Below are positions 16,960 to 25,222 of a DNA stretch of 35,116 nt, piece by piece. Source of the stretch: Acidimicrobiales bacterium (GTDB lineage Bacteria > Actinomycetota > Acidimicrobiia > Acidimicrobiales > Acidimicrobilacustridaceae); the NCBI GenBank assembly GCA_026419545.1, contig JANZZE010000009.1, forward strand, positions 1 to 35,116, in the 5' to 3' direction. The number at the start of each line of letters is the position of its first letter. Positions within the stretch are counted from its first letter, which is position 1. The notes beneath the pieces are model-generated. The model had not been told where the DNA came from. It did no database searches and worked only from the letters and a program-made list of their open reading frames with translations. The position numbers and the translations under genes are program-made.

Positions 16960-18453
16960 TCACCGCAGCGCGCGGCGCAACACCTTGCCTGCAACCCCTT
17001 TGGGTAGTTCGTCGACGAACATCACCTTGTCCGGGCACTTGTACCGGGCGAGTCGTTCGGAACACCAAGCGATGATGTCGTCTTCTTCAGCCGAAATACC
17101 CTCGCGCAGGACCACGAAGGCCTTGACCGCTTCGCCCGTGTAGGGGTGCGGGACGCCGACGACGGCACAGGCCTCAACCGCAGGGTGCTCAATCAGGACG
17201 TTCTCGACCTCTGCCGGATACACGTTGAAACCAGACACGATGATGATGTCCTTGGCCCGGTCGACAAGGAACAAGAAGCCATCGTCGTCGACCACGGCAA
17301 CGTCGCCCGTCCGTAACCACCCATCACTGGTCAGCGCCTGCGCGGTGGCATCAGGATCATTCCAGTAGCCCTTGAAAACGTTGGGTCCGCGAACCCAGAT
17401 CTCGCCAGAGTCACCGACGAGCACATCCTCACCATCTGCGTCGACGAGCCGGACCTCGATCCCGGGCAGCACCGATCCAACCGACCCGCGAGGAGCGTTG
17501 GTCCCGGTTGCGGTGGCCACGACGGGGGAGGTCTCGGTCAGCCCATACCCCTCCTTCAGCACCAAACCGAATCGGTCTTCGACGAGCTGGGCGATCTCAA
17601 CAGGGAGCTTGGCCGCGCCAGATGCGGCCAAGCGGACTGACTCGAAGGCCCTCGGGTCCGCCCCGGGGAGATTGGCCCACGCCGCCCACATGGTTGGTGG
17701 ACCGCTGATGATCGTCACCTTGTGCTTCTGGACCGCCTCGAGCGCCGACTGAGGGTCGAACCGCTCGACGAGCAGCACCGTGGAGCCGGTGTAAAGGCTG
17801 AGACCGAGGACCACGTTCAGACCGAAGATGTGAAACAACGGCAACACGCACAGCGCGATGTCCCCTGGCTCCTGCCGCCGCCCGAGATGGGCCTGCATCT
17901 GTTCCAGGTTGGCCCGCAGATTGCCGTGGGTGAGCACCGCAGCTTTCGGTGAACCTGCTGTCCCGCTCGTGAACATCAACGCTGCGATGTCATCGTCGCC
18001 GCGCTCGACCAACGGCACCGGATCCGCGGCCAACAGGTCGTCGAGTGATCGCTCACCTTCGAACACCACGCCCGCAGTTGCCACGACGTGCTCGAGGTCA
18101 GGCAGTTCAGTGTGGTCCAATCCACCGACCGAGTGATTGGCAGCAGGACCGGCGACCAGCACCCTGGCTCCGGTCACCTGCAGGTACTTCATGAGCTCCG
18201 GTGCGGGGGCAGACGGATTGAGTGGGACCGCGACCAAGCCTGCGCCGAGGGTCGCCAGGTAGGACGCGACGAAGTACCAGTTGGTCCCGCATGCAATCGC
18301 GACCCGATCCCCGGGCTCAAGCCCGAGACCAACCAGTCCTCCCCGCAACGCGGCTACCTGATCACGCAGCTCGCCATAGGTGGTCACCTTGTTGCGGCTG
18401 ATCAGAGCCGAGTGGTCGGCGGGATGCGCGTCGATGATGCTGGCAAGGTTCAC
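16960..18453 (-). CDS. Acyl-CoA synthetase (AMP-forming, long-chain type)
   Basis: The 497-residue adenylate-forming enzyme shows the P-loop-like motif MFTSGTAGSPKAAVLTHGN, GYGLTETSP, the hinge segment GWLRTGDVAVVDDDGFL, VDRAKDIIIVSGFNVYPAEVE, and the catalytic Lys in PKGVAGKVLRRAL at the C-terminus. It should activate a carboxylic acid with ATP and load it on CoA; chain length cannot be read from sequence. It starts with GTG 18453 behind AAAGGG. It stands alone, convergent with the 7-TM gene (18-nt gap) and divergent from the ABC genes. Confidence 0.92.
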   Translation of the reverse strand: MNLASIIDAHPADHSALISRNKVTTYGELRDQVAALRGGLVGLGLEPGDRVAIACGTNWYFVASYLATLGAGLVAVPLNPSAPAPELMKYLQVTGARVLVAGPAANHSVGGLDHTELPDLEHVVATAGVVFEGERSLDDLLAADPVPLVERGDDDIAALMFTSGTAGSPKAAVLTHGNLRANLEQMQAHLGRRQEPGDIALCVLPLFHIFGLNVVLGLSLYTGSTVLLVERFDPQSALEAVQKHKVTIISGPPTMWAAWANLPGADPRAFESVRLAASGAAKLPVEIAQLVEDRFGLVLKEGYGLTETSPVVATATGTNAPRGSVGSVLPGIEVRLVDADGEDVLVGDSGEIWVRGPNVFKGYWNDPDATAQALTSDGWLRTGDVAVVDDDGFLFLVDRAKDIIIVSGFNVYPAEVENVLIEHPAVEACAVVGVPHPYTGEAVKAFVVLREGISAEEDDIIAWCSERLARYKCPDKVMFVDELPKGVAGKVLRRALR

Positions 18454-18485
18454 GTCAAGCCCTTTCCCGCGCCGAGACTGGGTGA

Positions 18486-18514
18486 TTGAGGCCCCTTCAC
18501 GTTACCGGTACCAC
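18486..18514 (+). promoter_or_regulatory. Probable promoter of the ABC transporter unit
   Basis: TTGAGG (18486-18491), a 17-nt spacer, and TACCAC (18509-18514) lie 5 nt before the GTG at 18520. This supports that GTG as a leaderless start rather than the later ATG at 18571. Confidence 0.4.
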
Positions 18515-18519
18515 GAGCG

Positions 18520-19638
18520 GTGAGCAGCCACGCGCGCAAATCGCGGGGTGAGCCGCCAAACTTGGGGATCATGACCGCCGCAATCACGACTGACGCTCTG
18601 ACGCGCTCGTTCCCGAGCGGCGTGGCTGTGGATCAGCTGAGCTTCGCACTCCCGACAGGAAGCGTGCTTGCACTGCTTGGCCCAAACGGGGCCGGCAAGA
18701 CGACAACAGTCCGCTTGCTCAACGGAGTCCTGCGTCCCGATAGCGGCCGCGCGTTCGTCCTGGGGTTCGACCCCTCGATCGACGGCACCGAGGTGCGCCG
18801 CCGAACTGGCGTGCTCACCGAGAATGCGGCACTGGACGATCGCTTGACCACACGGGAGAACCTGCTGTTCACCGCCCGCCTACGCGGGTTCGATCAGTCG
18901 AGCGCGGCACGCCGGGTGGACGAGATGATCGAACGGTTCGGCATGGCCGAGCGGGCTGACGACCTGACCCAGGGATTCTCAACGGGCCAGCGAAAACGGG
19001 TTGCTCTCGCCCGGGCACTGCTTCATGACCCCGAAGTCCTCTTCCTCGACGAACCGACCTCAGGCCTTGATCCCGCGGGTACCCGTGACGTGATCAACCT
19101 CATCCACACGTTGGCCAGCGAGGGTCGGACCATAGTGTTGGCTACTCATTTCCTCGGCGAAGCCGGTCGCCTCGCCGACTACATGGCAGTGATGCATCGC
19201 GGTCGGCTCCATGCGTTCGGGCGACCCGCTGAGCTCGCTTCGACACTCTGGTCCGGTATCGGCGCGATCGTCGACATCGGGACCGCGGCTGACGATGCAA
19301 CGCTCGCGCTGTTGCGGTCTACGCCCGGCGTACTCGATGCCCAGCGAGCGCCCGACGGCGCATTTCTCCGAGTGGCCGATCGCGAGGTCGTGCCGCGGGT
19401 GGTGGGCGCACTGGTCGCACGCGAGATACCGGTATTCGGAGCTCAGGCCCAGCCGCCGACCCTTGAAGACGTGTACTTCGAGATCGAACGACGCATCATC
19501 GCCGAGACCGGCGAACAGCTGACCGATGCTTTCCTGTCCGAGATGATGGGCACCGCGTCGGTCACGGCAAACCTCGCCCTACCTGCAACGAGTACCGGAC
19601 TTCAGGGGCTCGGCGGCAACGTGGCGGAGACGAACTGA
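18520..19638 (+). CDS. ABC transporter ATP-binding protein
   Basis: The ATPase has a Walker A motif GPNGAGKTTT, a signature FSTGQRKRVALARALL in place of LSGGQ, Walker B VLFLDEPTSGLDPAG and the switch His in LATHFLGEAG. A C-terminal extension of about 130 residues follows, ending in an Ala/Thr-rich tail. This is the type that pairs with ABC-2 permeases in export (NatA-like). The start is GTG 18520 by promoter spacing, or ATG 18571, where homology to the family begins. The stop overlaps the permease ATG by 1 nt (TGATG), so the two are coupled. Confidence 0.9.
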   Translation: MSSHARKSRGEPPNLGIMTAAITTDALTRSFPSGVAVDQLSFALPTGSVLALLGPNGAGKTTTVRLLNGVLRPDSGRAFVLGFDPSIDGTEVRRRTGVLTENAALDDRLTTRENLLFTARLRGFDQSSAARRVDEMIERFGMAERADDLTQGFSTGQRKRVALARALLHDPEVLFLDEPTSGLDPAGTRDVINLIHTLASEGRTIVLATHFLGEAGRLADYMAVMHRGRLHAFGRPAELASTLWSGIGAIVDIGTAADDATLALLRSTPGVLDAQRAPDGAFLRVADREVVPRVVGALVAREIPVFGAQAQPPTLEDVYFEIERRIIAETGEQLTDAFLSEMMGTASVTANLALPATSTGLQGLGGNVAETN

Positions 19639-20471
19639 TGACGGCGGGAAGCACCAAGGAACCAGCGGATTGGTCGGCGATCGGCGTCATCATGCTCAAG
19701 GACATGACGGCGGTCCGGCGGAGCAAGGCGATCATGCTGCCGATGATCATCGTCCCGACGTTCTTGCTCGTGGTACTCCCCATCGGCATCGGTCTGTTCG
19801 CCCGGTCCGCCCCGACCGATCAGGTGGAGACTGCGCTCAGCTCGCCGATCGTGCGCAACATCGTGGCCGACATCTTGGAACTGCCACAGCGCGAGCAGCT
19901 GGTCGTCTTGATCCTGGGCTATCTCCTGTCGCCGCTGCTCATGGTCATCCCCCTGATGGTGAGTGCGGTGCTCGCGGCAGACGCGTTCGCAGGCGAAAAG
20001 GAACGACGAACCCTCGAAGGACTCTTGCACCTGCCGGTTTCGGATCGCGACTTGTTCGTCGCCAAGGTACTCGGCGCGCTCGTCCCGTCGATCGCGATCA
20101 CCTGGGGCGGCTCGATCGTCTACGCGCTCATGTCGAACCTGGTGGCCTGGCCGGTCATGCATCGCGTCTTCATCCCCTTTGCCCAATGGGCAGTGATGAT
20201 GGTCTGGGTTGCGCCCGCAGTCGGGCTGCTTGCCTTGGGTCTGCTCGTGATCGTGTCTTCCCGGGCCAAGACCACCCAGGAGGCCAACCAGCTAGGCGGC
20301 GCGGTCATCCTCCCGTTGATTTTTCTCGCCGCAGCGCAATCCTCAGGATTGCTCCTTGCCCCGGTGTGGGGGGTGTTCCTCGTCGGTGTGGCCATCTGGT
20401 TCGCGGCCGGCGTGTTGCTGTGGATCAACAGTCGCCGCTTCACCCGTGATCGGCTGGCAACGAGTACCTGA
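19638..20471 (+). CDS. ABC-2 type transporter permease
   Basis: The 277-residue membrane protein has six hydrophobic helices and the family hallmark AGEKERRTLEGLLHLPVSDRD between helices 2 and 3. A large outer loop follows the first helix. With the upstream ATPase it would form an exporter dimer. Proteins of this type (NatB-like, bacitracin or multidrug exporters) have varied cargo and the sequence gives no clue here. A short hairpin-like stretch follows the stop (20506-20522) but has no T-run. Confidence 0.88.
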   Translation: MTAGSTKEPADWSAIGVIMLKDMTAVRRSKAIMLPMIIVPTFLLVVLPIGIGLFARSAPTDQVETALSSPIVRNIVADILELPQREQLVVLILGYLLSPLLMVIPLMVSAVLAADAFAGEKERRTLEGLLHLPVSDRDLFVAKVLGALVPSIAITWGGSIVYALMSNLVAWPVMHRVFIPFAQWAVMMVWVAPAVGLLALGLLVIVSSRAKTTQEANQLGGAVILPLIFLAAAQSSGLLLAPVWGVFLVGVAIWFAAGVLLWINSRRFTRDRLATST

Positions 20472-20648
20472 GACCGGCAGATCCCACCGCTTAACGTGCC
20501 CGCGAGAACGGTTCTGTAGAACAAGCCGAGACCAACCGCTCCCTCAACTCGTGCCAACGATCAAGATGCCAACACAGAGGATCCGCGTGAACGCCACCTA
20601 GAAGGTGAAGAGCTGAGACAGGACCCTGTCGGCCTACGCGGTCGACCC

Positions 20649-20738
20649 TCAACGTGCCAACACGAACAGTTGGAGGAAGGCAGCTCCGAGGATCAGCGCC
20701 ATGAGGATCGCCAACGTGATCGTCGTGCCTTTCCTCAT
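20649..20738 (-). CDS. 29-residue single-helix membrane peptide
   Basis: A 29-codon frame starts at ATG 20738, overlapping the stop of the SAM hydrolase-family gene as ATGA. AGGAGG lies 7 nt upstream. The peptide begins with MRKGTT, has one hydrophobic helix (about residues 6-27) and ends in LAR, so it should insert with the basic N-terminus inside. Coupled translation plus a strong ribosome-binding site make it likely to be a real gene. Such small proteins often adjust a larger membrane partner. No partner or function can be named. Confidence 0.65.
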   Translation of the reverse strand: MRKGTTITLAILMALILGAAFLQLFVLAR

Positions 20739-21652
20739 GAGTGCTCCTCCTGTCGCGTCTGGTCATCGGCGCGTCGAACGAGGCGAACCGGGGTCGTCAC
20801 AACGGTGGGTTGCTGCTGATGACCGGGGTTGTTTTCGCCAATTGGCGATAAGACGACCTCGGTACTGGTACTGATGCCCAACTCGGCGGCTGCAGACTGC
20901 CGATCGAGCGCGATGGTGAGCGAGCCGTAGGAGTCGACGAGGAGCCCGACTTCGCCGGGGCCTATCTCCGTGAAGCTGTTCACCCGCCTCGCAACCCGCT
21001 GTTGACCATTGAAGCTGAGCTCGATGACCTCGCCGAACTCTGCCACCTCGTTGGGGTCGACATTGAGCTGCGCGTTGCCGTATTGATCCACCCACAGCAC
21101 TTCGGCAACGAGCGAGCCGTTCTCGACCCGTGTGATCGGCAGGAAACCGGGCATAAGCCGTGCCGGGTCAAGCGGCGTTCCCAGTTCGTCCAATGGCACC
21201 CCAGCGCACAGATGGGCAGCGGCGGGAGCGAAGATGTCGCGGCCGGCGAAGGTCGGCCCTGGTGCCTCGAGTTGATAGTCGGGGTTGTCGAGCACCACCG
21301 CAGCGGTGGCGCCGCCGCACCAGGCCACAGCCAGAGCGAGCAGCCCGTTGTCGGGACCAACCAACACGGAGGTGCCGTTGTCAACTTCCACCGCGATCGC
21401 CCGCCGCTCGCTGCCTACGCCCGGGTCGACGACCGCGAGCACCACACCTGGGCACAGATACGGCGCTGACCGGGCAAGGGTCAGGGCCCCGGCCCGGATG
21501 TCGTACCGGGGCACCAGGTGCGTGAGATCGATGACCCGGACCCCAGGGGCGATCGACCGGATGACGCTGTGGACCACCCCGACGAACTCGTCGGCAAGCC
21601 CGTAATCGGACATGAACGTCACCGTGTCGTAGCGCAGTGCTCCGGCAGTCAT
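20735..21652 (-). CDS. SAM hydrolase / SAM-dependent halogenase family protein (DUF62)
   Basis: The 305-residue protein has the family start FMSDYGLADEFVG and the motif VVDPGVGSERR (D76, R83). It also has VGPDNGLL, PTFAGRDIFAPAAAHL and a C-terminal beta-barrel domain (VDQYGNAQLN). Members cleave S-adenosylmethionine with water to adenosine and methionine; related fluorinases and chlorinases use halide. The usual hydrolases have a catalytic Asp-Arg-His triad, with His in a T-F-H-G-R-D motif. Here the codon is GCC, giving Ala136. The enzyme may be inactive, use another residue, or favour a different nucleophile. The gene follows the small HTH gene and is coupled to the 29-residue peptide. Confidence 0.88.
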   Translation of the reverse strand: MTAGALRYDTVTFMSDYGLADEFVGVVHSVIRSIAPGVRVIDLTHLVPRYDIRAGALTLARSAPYLCPGVVLAVVDPGVGSERRAIAVEVDNGTSVLVGPDNGLLALAVAWCGGATAAVVLDNPDYQLEAPGPTFAGRDIFAPAAAHLCAGVPLDELGTPLDPARLMPGFLPITRVENGSLVAEVLWVDQYGNAQLNVDPNEVAEFGEVIELSFNGQQRVARRVNSFTEIGPGEVGLLVDSYGSLTIALDRQSAAAELGISTSTEVVLSPIGENNPGHQQQPTVVTTPVRLVRRADDQTRQEEHS

Positions 21653-21681
21653 TGCCAGAGGACGCTAGCGGCTGACGGCCG

Positions 21682-21906
21682 CTAGCCCGCTTCGGTATAG
21701 CGGTTGCCGAGGTAGCGATCGACGGCTTCTTCGGGGATGCGATAGGAGCGACCAACCCGGAACGAGGCCAGCTCACCGGCTTTGATCAACCGATAGACGG
21801 TCATCGTGGAGACACGCATGATGGCCGCGACCTCGGCCACGGTCAGCAGACGCGACCGAGTCGTCGGCCTGTCCCCCTCGGGCCCCTCGCGCCCCTCTCC
21901 TGCCAC
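21682..21906 (-). CDS. Small excisionase-type helix-turn-helix protein
   Basis: From GTG 21906 the product is 74 residues: a polar N-terminus, then LLTVAEVAAIMRVSTMTVYR, LIKAGELASFRVGRSYRIPE and AVDRYLGNRY. It closely resembles the small DNA-binding protein that directly follows proC in mycobacteria (Rv0500A). TAATGT ends 7 nt upstream, so a leaderless GTG start is likely; the frame is open further up to 22050 but that part is unlike the family. Here proC is separated from it by the Xre/nucleotidyltransferase pair. Its target is unknown; it may be a nucleoid or developmental regulator like BldC. Confidence 0.85.
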   Translation of the reverse strand: MAGEGREGPEGDRPTTRSRLLTVAEVAAIMRVSTMTVYRLIKAGELASFRVGRSYRIPEEAVDRYLGNRYTEAG

Positions 21907-22049
21907 GGGGCGAACATTACAGGCCGATTGCGGTATGCCGAAAGTGCCGGTCCAACCGGGACCGTCAGGCGTCGATCTCGTGACGGCCTCCCATGGACCA
22001 CCGTCCTGCAGCGCCAGAGTCCGAGGCAACAGCCAAGGAGTCACCCCCA

Positions 22050-22625
22050 TTAGGAACCTCGGCGCTCGGTTGCTGCCCGTACCAGTGCCCGCATCCTCGC
22101 AAGCCGAGGGTGCATCCGAGGACCTCGGAGCAGCAATAGCCGACGCTCAACGTACTCCAGATCAAGACCGGGTCGTGCCTCGGCGATACTGCGGAGATCA
22201 ACCCAATCTTTGTCTCGGCCAAAGGACAATTTGAACACCACAAGGTCTTCTGCGGAGAGAATCGGGACCATACGCTTCTCAGGCCCAAAGGGAACGCGGA
22301 CAATGCGTTGCTCAACCTCTGCATACGAGTCGTCGAGTGAGACAAAGACGTCGACCACGACAGGATCGCCGGTACGGACGAAACGAATTCCCGCAGCGGG
22401 AACCGCTATCTGTTCAGGCGATTCCAAGGTCCATCCGCTCGGCGCCAACGCGTCGACGACTCTCAGGAACTGTTCGGGTGGGACGAACACGTTTACGTCA
22501 ATGTCGACGGTCCCACGGGGTTCAGCGACATAACCCAACGCAAGCGCTCCACCAAACGCGTGCCCGAGCTGTGCCCGGTCGAAGTCGGCATCAACCGCCA
22601 AGATCGCCTCGACAAGGCTCGTCAC
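22050..22625 (-). CDS. Nucleotidyltransferase-fold protein, probable toxin-like partner
   Basis: The 191-residue protein shows FGGALALGYVAEPR and TVDIDVNVFV, the GG and D-x-D of the polymerase-beta-type nucleotidyltransferase fold, and DLVVFKLSFGRDKDWVDL further on, as in AbiEii/DUF-type proteins. It starts within a 4-nt overlap (ATGA) of an Xre regulator. This HTH-then-nucleotidyltransferase order is typical of type IV (AbiE-like) or MenT-like toxin-antitoxin pairs, in which the enzyme modifies tRNA or proteins. Toxicity is inferred from family and context. Confidence 0.75.
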   Translation of the reverse strand: MTSLVEAILAVDADFDRAQLGHAFGGALALGYVAEPRGTVDIDVNVFVPPEQFLRVVDALAPSGWTLESPEQIAVPAAGIRFVRTGDPVVVDVFVSLDDSYAEVEQRIVRVPFGPEKRMVPILSAEDLVVFKLSFGRDKDWVDLRSIAEARPGLDLEYVERRLLLLRGPRMHPRLARMRALVRAATERRGS

Positions 22626-22978
22626 GGCAACGAGGCCTCGAGAACAGCGGTGATCGCCTTGACCCGGTCCTCCAACGACGAGTTGGGACCGATGACCGAG
22701 CGTTCGTCCGGCGGGTCATCCGGAAGCGGCAGCGGGAGCGTTTCGTCGGGGAACCAACCAGCACGCGGCAACGGAGCAACGATCATGCGACGCCCCGCGA
22801 CTGCTGCCAGCTCGTAACCGCAAGCCACCAGGAGTCGGTTCAGCGTGTCAATCGTCGGAGTCCGGCGATCGTTCTCGAATGCGGAGATGTTGGGTTGGCT
22901 TACTCCCGAGATCTCGCTCAGCTCCGCCTGGGTGAGACCACGTGACTCCCGAACCCTTCGTAGGAACTGACCGTACAT
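22622..22978 (-). CDS. Xre-family HTH protein, probable antitoxin or regulator
   Basis: The 118-residue protein has an Xre helix-turn-helix at about residues 5-60: VRESRGLTQAELSEISGVSQ and PNISAFENDRRTPTIDTLNR. A proline-rich linker (about 75-95) and a helical tail (LEDRVKAITAVLEASL) follow and may contact the partner. It is coupled to the nucleotidyltransferase gene. The promoter has TATATT 6 nt before the ATG and a small dyad over it (22984-22998), suggesting self-repression. The AT-rich upstream DNA stands out from its surroundings. Confidence 0.82.
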   Translation of the reverse strand: MYGQFLRRVRESRGLTQAELSEISGVSQPNISAFENDRRTPTIDTLNRLLVACGYELAAVAGRRMIVAPLPRAGWFPDETLPLPLPDDPPDERSVIGPNSSLEDRVKAITAVLEASLP

Positions 22979-22983
22979 AGCCA

Positions 22984-22998
22984 GAATATATCGTATTC
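22984..22998. promoter_or_regulatory. Dyad over the Xre -10 box
   Basis: GAATA (22984-22988) and TATTC (22994-22998) form a 5-bp inverted repeat around TATCG, covering TATATT read on the minus strand at 22990-22985. It is a likely autoregulatory site for the Xre protein; the arms are short so this is tentative. Confidence 0.45.
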
Positions 22999-23019
22999 AA
23001 TATAAGAACTGGGCTCTGG

Positions 23020-23814
23020 TCACTGACCGAGTTCACGCGAACGATCGGCCGCCGCCTTCACCGCGGCGAGGAGGGCAGCCCGCATTCCCGCCGCTTCGAG
23101 GGCATACAGGCCCGCCGCTGTCGTCCCGCCAGGGGAGGTGACATTGGCCCTGAGCGCCGTTGCTGACTCGCCAGTTTCGGCCAGCATCCGGGCAGAACCA
23201 AGCACGGTCTGCACCGCCAGGGCTTCGCTGACGTCGCGGGGCAGCCCTACGAATACGCCCGCCTCAACCAAGGCTTCGGCAACCAAGAACACATACGCCG
23301 GACCTGAACCGGACAGGCCGGTCACCGCATCGAGGAGAGGTTCGTCGACCCGCACGACAACGCCGACCGCGCCGAGCACGGACTCGGCCCACTCGAGATC
23401 TTGTTCACCCGCTGCGGTCCCAGCTGCTATAGCGGCGGCTCCCGCACCAATCAGCGCGGGGGTGTTGGGCATCGCTCTGATCACCGGAACACCGTCGCCG
23501 AGATGCGTCTCCAAGGTCGCGATCGTGACCCCCGCCGCGATCGACAGCACGCGGCTACCCGCCACGCCGAGCTCTACGAGCCCCCGGCACACCGAAGCGA
23601 CATCACCAGGTTTGACCGCAATGACATGCCCTTCGGCAACCGTCGGCTCGGCGGTTACCACGAGGCCGCGAATAGCGGTCGCGAGTTGGTCGCGGCGGCT
23701 CCCGAGCTTTTCGACAACACACAGTTCGGATGCGGACGCCCAGCCCGAGTCGACAAGACCGGCCACGAGCGCCTCGCCCATCCGACCTCCGCCGATCACC
23801 TGCAGCTTCACCAT
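23020..23814 (-). CDS. proC: Pyrroline-5-carboxylate reductase
   Basis: The 264-residue enzyme reduces P5C to proline with NAD(P)H, the last step of proline synthesis. It has the Rossmann start LQVIGGGRMGEALVAGL, AVKPGDV, IRAMPNTPALIGAG and the C-terminal signature AVTGLSGSGPAYVF followed by LRANVTSPGGTTAAGL. TACCGT ends 8 nt before the ATG, so it may be leaderless. It lies 41 nt upstream of the Xre/nucleotidyltransferase pair on the same strand. Together with putA at 9462-12479 the window holds both directions of the proline-P5C step. Confidence 0.96.
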   Translation of the reverse strand: MVKLQVIGGGRMGEALVAGLVDSGWASASELCVVEKLGSRRDQLATAIRGLVVTAEPTVAEGHVIAVKPGDVASVCRGLVELGVAGSRVLSIAAGVTIATLETHLGDGVPVIRAMPNTPALIGAGAAAIAAGTAAGEQDLEWAESVLGAVGVVVRVDEPLLDAVTGLSGSGPAYVFLVAEALVEAGVFVGLPRDVSEALAVQTVLGSARMLAETGESATALRANVTSPGGTTAAGLYALEAAGMRAALLAAVKAAADRSRELGQ

Positions 23815-23889
23815 GACCCGAGACGGTAGTGGCTTCGTCTTCGCTATCCGTTGCCTGAATTGTTCCTTGCGTGCAGCTCGCCGGATCGC

Positions 23890-25122
23890 TCAGTGCCCCA
23901 AGACGTCATACCAGCGGGGCGGCGACGTGAGCTGGACCACAAACAGCACGGTCGCGACGACGGCACCGATCAGGAACACCGCGCTCGGCGTCAAACCTCC
24001 GAGCGCGGATGCAGCCAGAAGCGGCCCAGTAGTTTGCCCGGCCCTCGCCGCACCGACCCAGAGTGCCACCACTGCTCCACGCTGGGGCGGTGGCGATCCT
24101 CCCGCGACGAGATCTTGGATCGTCGGGATCGTCGACCCTTCACCAAGGCCGTACACGAAGGCACCGACGCAGACCAGCAGCAAAGAACCGGCGGCCCCGA
24201 TCAGCCAGAAGCCGCAGGCGAGAAGAACGAAGCCCGCTATCAACAGGTAGCGAGCACCGAGACGAGCCCGGGTGCGCCCGAGCATCAGCGCAGCAAACGT
24301 TGAGCCGAGGGCTGGGACGGCAAAGACGATGCCCCGGGCACCAGGGGCTAATCGATAAGTCTCCTCCAGCAGGATCGGCATAACGGTGAGGAACAAGCCG
24401 AAGATCAGGGCGAAGAGCACGAAACCACCCACAATGGCAGTGGCGACCAATGGTTGTCGCAACACCGCCAATGATGAGCGGATCTGCTGAAGCAGGTGTG
24501 GTGATTCCGGGGGCTCGAAGTCCGGCACCAGGATCGCCGCCGCCGCCGCCGTGACAAGCGCAAACGCGAACGGCGCGAACGCCCATCGCCACCCACCCCA
24601 CTGGTCCAGCCAACCTCCCACCGCCGGCAGGATGGCAACCGAAACCGTGAGTACCGCGGCGTTGAACCCAAGAAGCCGTGCGCGTTGGACGCCGTCCCAG
24701 TAGTCGCCGATCAACACAACTGCGAGATTGATGAGCCCGGCCGAGCCGAAGCCCTGACCGAACCGGCAGGCGAGCAGCACGGGGAAACTCGGGGAGAATG
24801 CGGCGGCAACCCCGAAGATGCCGAAGATGATTAGGCACGGAACGAGAACCCGGCGCCGCCCGAACCGGTCGGCGAGGACCCCAATGACCGGCGCCATGAG
24901 GATGCCGGGCAGGGTTGCTGCAGCAGTCACCCACCCGGCCATGGTGTCGGGCTGACCGAAGTGACTCAGGATGTCCGGCAACGGCGCGGTGACGAGCGTG
25001 TTCGCGAGAATCCCAGTGACGGTGATCGAGAAGATGAACGCCAGCGGTGGAGAACCAGCCCCGACCGTTGATCGTCCACTCCGTCGTTCCCCATATGGAG
25101 ATATCGGCCCAGGTTCGCTCAT
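23890..25122 (-). CDS. Major facilitator superfamily transporter
   Basis: About 12 TM helices are visible in some 410 residues. The loop after helix 2 has the MFS motif A-like GVLADRFGRRRVLV, and the helix 4 region shows RFGQGFGSAGL. The Drug:H+ antiporter-1 type is the most likely group, with substrate unknown. The start is ATG 25122 (MSEPGPISPYG); an in-frame TTG at 25143 adds 7 residues. The upstream promoter (25183-25211) supports either. The gene lies 75 nt after proC's start with no regulator beside it. Confidence 0.88.
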   Translation of the reverse strand: MSEPGPISPYGERRSGRSTVGAGSPPLAFIFSITVTGILANTLVTAPLPDILSHFGQPDTMAGWVTAAATLPGILMAPVIGVLADRFGRRRVLVPCLIIFGIFGVAAAFSPSFPVLLACRFGQGFGSAGLINLAVVLIGDYWDGVQRARLLGFNAAVLTVSVAILPAVGGWLDQWGGWRWAFAPFAFALVTAAAAAILVPDFEPPESPHLLQQIRSSLAVLRQPLVATAIVGGFVLFALIFGLFLTVMPILLEETYRLAPGARGIVFAVPALGSTFAALMLGRTRARLGARYLLIAGFVLLACGFWLIGAAGSLLLVCVGAFVYGLGEGSTIPTIQDLVAGGSPPPQRGAVVALWVGAARAGQTTGPLLAASALGGLTPSAVFLIGAVVATVLFVVQLTSPPRWYDVLGH

Positions 25123-25182
25123 GGCGGGGACCCGCTTCCCCAAACGGACCGCCCAGTCTCTGGCGAACCCGGACCGTTCAAC

Positions 25183-25211
25183 AGATTACAAAGACAATGA
25201 ATGAAATACAA
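25183..25211 (-). promoter_or_regulatory. Promoter of the MFS gene in an AT-rich patch with direct repeats
   Basis: On the minus strand TTGTAT (25211-25206), a 17-nt spacer and TAATCT (25188-25183) form a good promoter. The word ACAATGAA occurs twice (25194-25201 and 25208-25215), 14 nt apart, over the -35 and spacer, which could be a repeated regulator site. Confidence 0.5.
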
Positions 25212-25222
25212 TGAAAAGACCT

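Noticed and set aside
20472-20648. Possible tRNA or small RNA between the ABC permease and the 29-residue gene
   Set aside because: I searched for acceptor and T-loop patterns on both strands and found no consistent cloverleaf; the small dyads at 20506-20522 are too short to call.
22979-23019. Phage attachment site or insertion-sequence end at the AT-rich patch before the Xre gene
   Set aside because: No matching repeat was found on the other side of the Xre/nucleotidyltransferase pair and no transposase or integrase is near.
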